From JBFHDX01 sp041584475 (GTDB lineage: Bacteria; Pseudomonadota; Alphaproteobacteria; UBA8366; JADFVY01), in the NCBI GenBank assembly GCA_041584475.1, contig JBFHDX010000036.1, positions 1 through 31,318 on the forward strand: a stretch of 31,318 nt of DNA, written 5' to 3'. The notes beneath the pieces were generated by a model. The model made no database searches. It was not told the DNA's origin and was given only the letters and a program-made list of their open reading frames with translations. The translations under genes were made by a program, and so were the position numbers. Numbering within the stretch: the stretch's first letter is position 1; each line of letters begins with the position of its first letter. Below are positions 26,407 to 31,318 of this stretch, one piece after another.

Positions 26407-26970
26407 ATGCAGATGACCGGCGAATACCGCATCCCGGCGCCGCGCCAGGCGGTTTGGGACGCGCTCAACGACGCCGAGGTGCTCAAACAGTGCATCCCCG
26501 GCTGCGAGGAGCTCAGCAAGTCCGGCGACGACGTCCTCGAGGCCAAGGTGACCGCCAAGGTCGGGCCGGTGCGCGCGAAGTTCGCCGGGACCGTCACCCT
26601 GTCCGATATCGATCCGCCCAACGGCTACACGATCTCCGGCCAGGGACAGGGCGGCGCCGCGGGCTTCGCCAGGGGCGGCGCGAAGGTCAGCCTCGCCGAG
26701 GACGGCGACGTGACGGTGCTGCGCTACACGGTCGATGCGACCGTCGGCGGCAAGCTTGCGCAGATCGGCAGCCGGCTCATCGATGCCACCGCCAAGAAGA
26801 TGGCGGACCAGTTCTTCGCCTGCTTCGCCGAAGCGGTCGGCGGCCCGCTGCCCGAGGCGGCGCCGGCCGAGGCGGCCCCGGAGGCGCGCAAGGCCGGATT
26901 GCCGGCCTATGTCTGGGTCGGCGGACTGGTCGTCATCGTCGTCATCCTGCTCTACCTGTTCGCCGCCTGA
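26407..26970 (+). CDS. coxG: CoxG-like SRPBCC protein (CO dehydrogenase subunit G family)
   Basis: A 187-residue protein with an SRPBCC/START-like domain (1-145) of the CoxG family, beginning MQMTGEYRIPAPRQAVWDAL and with CIPGCEEL, GPVRAKFAGTVTL and VGGKLAQIGSRLIDATAKKM. A Pro/Ala-rich linker (about 148-165) and a C-terminal helix (about 169-186) follow. CoxG of Afipia is a membrane protein that recruits CO dehydrogenase to the cytoplasmic membrane, so the C-terminal anchor fits that role. The ATG at 26407 has AAGGAAT upstream. It precedes coxS by 222 bases, so it may be transcribed with coxSLM or separately. Confidence 0.92.
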   Translation: MQMTGEYRIPAPRQAVWDALNDAEVLKQCIPGCEELSKSGDDVLEAKVTAKVGPVRAKFAGTVTLSDIDPPNGYTISGQGQGGAAGFARGGAKVSLAEDGDVTVLRYTVDATVGGKLAQIGSRLIDATAKKMADQFFACFAEAVGGPLPEAAPAEAAPEARKAGLPAYVWVGGLVVIVVILLYLFAA

Positions 26971-26989
26971 ATCGGGCCGGCCCGGCGCG

Positions 26990-27009
26990 CCGCCGAACGT
27001 GATCGGCGG
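26990..27009 (+). terminator. Hairpin in the coxG-coxS gap
   Basis: CCGCCGA and TCGGCGG form a perfect 7-bp stem with a 6-base loop, 19 bases after the coxG stop. No T-run follows, so it may only attenuate transcription. Elsewhere in the gap (26971-27192) a TTGACC at 27024 has a weak CAAACT partner 17 bases on, a poor promoter match. Confidence 0.3.
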
Positions 27010-27192
27010 GGCCGAAAGCCCGCTTGACCAGCCCGGTGGCGGTCGCCAAACTGGCATCGGTTCGGCGTCTTGCCGCGGCCGGCCGTGAGTGGACTTCGGC
27101 GCGGCGATGGCGGGACGGGCTGGGCGCCCGGCCGAAAAAACCATGAACATCCGCGGCGCTTCCCGGCGCACGCAACAGGGAGGATCGAAAAC

Positions 27193-27663
<471 letters not shown>

Positions 27664-27667
27664 GAAG

Positions 27668-30037
<2,370 letters not shown>

Positions 30038-30051
30038 AGGGAGGACAGGCC

Positions 30052-30849
30052 ATGTATGAGTTCGAGTATCACCGTCCGGGCACGGTCGCCGATGCCTCGG
30101 CCGCCGTCAAGTCGGCGGCCGACGGCCGGATCCTGGCCGGCGGCATGACGTTGCTGCCGACCCTCAAGCAGCGCCTCGCGAGCCCGAGCGACCTCGTCGA
30201 CCTCGCCGACATCGCCGAGCTGAAGGGCATCTCGGTCGCCGGCAACGAGGTGGTGATCGGGGCGATGACGCGCCACGCCGAGGTCGCGGCCTCGGCGGAC
30301 GTGCAGTCGAAGATCCCGGCGCTGGCGCAGCTGGCGAGCCATATCGGCGATCCGCAGGTGCGCAACCGCGGCACGCTCGGCGGTTCGATCGCCAACAACG
30401 ACCCGGCGGCCGACTACCCGGCGGCGTGCCTCGCGCTGGCGGCGACGATCCGCACCAACGAGCGCGAGATTTCGGCGGACGACTTCTTCACCGGGCTGTT
30501 CGAGACGGCGCTGAGCGACGGCGAGATCGTCACCGCGGTCAGCTTCCCGGTGCCCGACAAGGCGGCCTACATGAAGTTCGCCAACCCGGCGAGCCGCTAC
30601 GCGCTGGTCGGCGTGTTCGTGGCGAAGACCGGCGGCGACGTGCGCGTCGCCGTCACCGGGGCGGGGTCGGACGGCGTGTTCCGCGTGTCCGAGATGGAAT
30701 CGGCGCTCGCCGGCAACTTCTCGGCCGACGCCATCGCCGGCATCGCGGTGCCGGCCGACGGGCTCAACGCGGACATCCACGCCAGCGCCGAGTACCGCGC
30801 CCACCTGATCGGCGTCATGGCGCGGCGCGCGGTGCAGGCGGCGGGGTAA
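30052..30849 (+). CDS. coxM: CO dehydrogenase-like medium subunit, FAD-binding (CoxM family)
   Basis: A 265-residue FAD subunit that accepts electrons from CoxS and passes them to the respiratory chain. FAD-binding motifs are AGGMTLLPTL (29-38) and TLGGSIANNDPAAD (108-121), with HIGDPQVRNRG just before. The C-terminal domain has YMKFANPASRYALVGVF. The ATG at 30052 is preceded by GGGAGGA. It is the last gene of the coxSLM operon and is followed by a strong hairpin. Confidence 0.96.
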   Translation: MYEFEYHRPGTVADASAAVKSAADGRILAGGMTLLPTLKQRLASPSDLVDLADIAELKGISVAGNEVVIGAMTRHAEVAASADVQSKIPALAQLASHIGDPQVRNRGTLGGSIANNDPAADYPAACLALAATIRTNEREISADDFFTGLFETALSDGEIVTAVSFPVPDKAAYMKFANPASRYALVGVFVAKTGGDVRVAVTGAGSDGVFRVSEMESALAGNFSADAIAGIAVPADGLNADIHASAEYRAHLIGVMARRAVQAAG

Positions 30850-30901
30850 GAAGGCCGACGCCGACCGACACCGCCGAGGAGCGGGATGGCCACGGGATTG
30901 C

Positions 30902-30926
30902 GGCCGCGGATCTCGGATCCGCGGCC
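30902..30926 (+). terminator. Strong hairpin after coxM
   Basis: GGCCGCGGATC and GATCCGCGGCC form a perfect 11-bp stem closed by a TCG loop, 53 bases after the coxM stop. There is no T-run. It is probably the end of the cox transcript or an RNA stabiliser. Confidence 0.5.
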
Positions 30927-30936
30927 CGTGGCGCTT

Positions 30937-30986
30937 CGAGGCCTGGCCGCGAGGCCTGAATACGGGGACACGATACCTAATTGGCG
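30937..30986. repeat. Fragment resembling a REP/RAYT-associated repeat
   Basis: CGAGGCCTG occurs twice, 13 bases apart (30937 and 30950), and is followed by GAATACGGGGACACGATACC then TAATT (30958-30982). I recall very similar TACGGGGACACGATACCTAA sequences flanking REP-associated tyrosine transposase genes in many genomes. No transposase is seen here, so it would be a remnant or a REP-like element. Confidence 0.35.
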
Positions 30987-31033
30987 AGGGGATTTGGCAC
31001 TGTGTCGCCAAGATTCCGGTAAATCGACCGGCC

Positions 31034-31318
31034 CTAGATGCGGCGGAACGGGATCCCGTCGGCCTCCGCCAACTCCTGGAACTTCTCGATTGCACTGTTG
31101 GCATCGGCGACGTTCGGGTCTAACCGGATTATCAGTTTGCCCGTGACCCCCAGCGCCGCCTGACCCCGCTGGTTGAACTCGAGCTCCAGCGTGTCCTTGC
31201 TGGCAGTCACCGAGACCAGGCCGCCATACAGCGACCGTCCTTGATCGCAGAGCTCGAGATACAGGCAATCCATGCCCAGCGCCCTGTCATGCTCGTCATG
31301 CCGGTGCGCCCGCTGAAT
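31034..31318 (-). CDS. Imm10-like immunity protein (partial, N-terminus beyond window)
   Basis: The minus-strand frame is open from the window edge (31318) to a stop at 31034. Fifteen codons precede the first in-window ATG (31273), and the text HDEHDRALGMDCLYLELCDQ continues the domain, so the true start lies outside. The pattern D-x-x-LGMD-x-Y-L-E-x-x-DQ...YGG followed by beta-strands TLELEF and ALG resembles immunity protein 10 (Imm10), a small antitoxin-like family found with contact-dependent or secreted toxins; this is a resemblance from memory, not a search. No toxin gene is in the window, and its partner may lie beyond the edge. The GC content is lower than in the cox genes. Confidence 0.55.
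   Translation of the reverse strand: MQRAHRHDEHDRALGMDCLYLELCDQGRSLYGGLVSVTASKDTLELEFNQRGQAALGVTGKLIIRLDPNVADANSAIEKFQELAEADGIPFRRI

Overview
The window is about 70% GC with a dense bacterial gene layout, and its gene content points to an alphaproteobacterium, probably from the Rhodospirillales/Hyphomicrobiales side. Supporting signs are a bacterial NDUFS4 (complex I accessory subunit) gene, an Atm1-type ABC exporter, a ThiY/NMT1-type pyrimidine transporter under a TPP riboswitch, and a form II CO-dehydrogenase-like operon in S-L-M order. No insertion sequence, prophage or CRISPR array is visible. The two ends cut through genes: a DUF3095 gene on the left and an Imm10-like gene on the right.

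Positions 1-8881 hold one-carbon/serine metabolism and hisG. On the minus strand are a DUF3095 gene (cut by the window start), gcvP, gcvT and an XRE-cupin regulator; on the plus strand are sdaA (serine deaminase) and hisG. gcvT and gcvP are adjacent with no gcvH between them. Three copies of a TGTTTC-N6-GAAACA-like dyad lie in front of gcvT, in front of the regulator and in front of sdaA. This suggests one local glycine/serine regulon run by the XRE-cupin protein, with autoregulation. A perfect FNR/FixK-type palindrome lies upstream of the DUF3095 gene.

Positions 8900-18650 are mixed housekeeping: a small membrane protein; a tRNA-Pro / NDUFS4 / tRNA-Arg block; an O-methyltransferase; a secreted DUF192 protein; an AcuC-like deacetylase; a TPP riboswitch followed by a thiamine-pyrimidine ABC transporter (thiZ-thiX-thiY order); a YeeE/YedE sulfur-compound transporter; an unrecognised membrane-anchored protein; and an Atm1-type exporter.

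Positions 18779-26184 are one long minus-strand operon of an Mrp/Mbh-type cation/proton antiporter. Its order is E, F, G, an MbhD/MbhE-like fusion (DUF4040), B, C, D, a second D-like subunit, an 89-residue two-helix protein, and a third D-like subunit. It has no full-length MrpA. The order of the first seven genes matches the membrane arm of archaeal Mbh/Mbs complexes, but no hydrogenase or other peripheral-arm gene is seen in the window. A good sigma70-like promoter with heptamer repeats and a dyad sits in front of it. This cluster is the most interesting system in the window.

Positions 26407-30849, divergent from it, hold coxG, coxS, coxL and coxM of a form II (AYRGAGR) molybdenum hydroxylase, ending at a strong hairpin. 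The last 0.5 kb holds a fragment resembling a RAYT/REP-associated repeat and the 3' part of an Imm10-like immunity gene.
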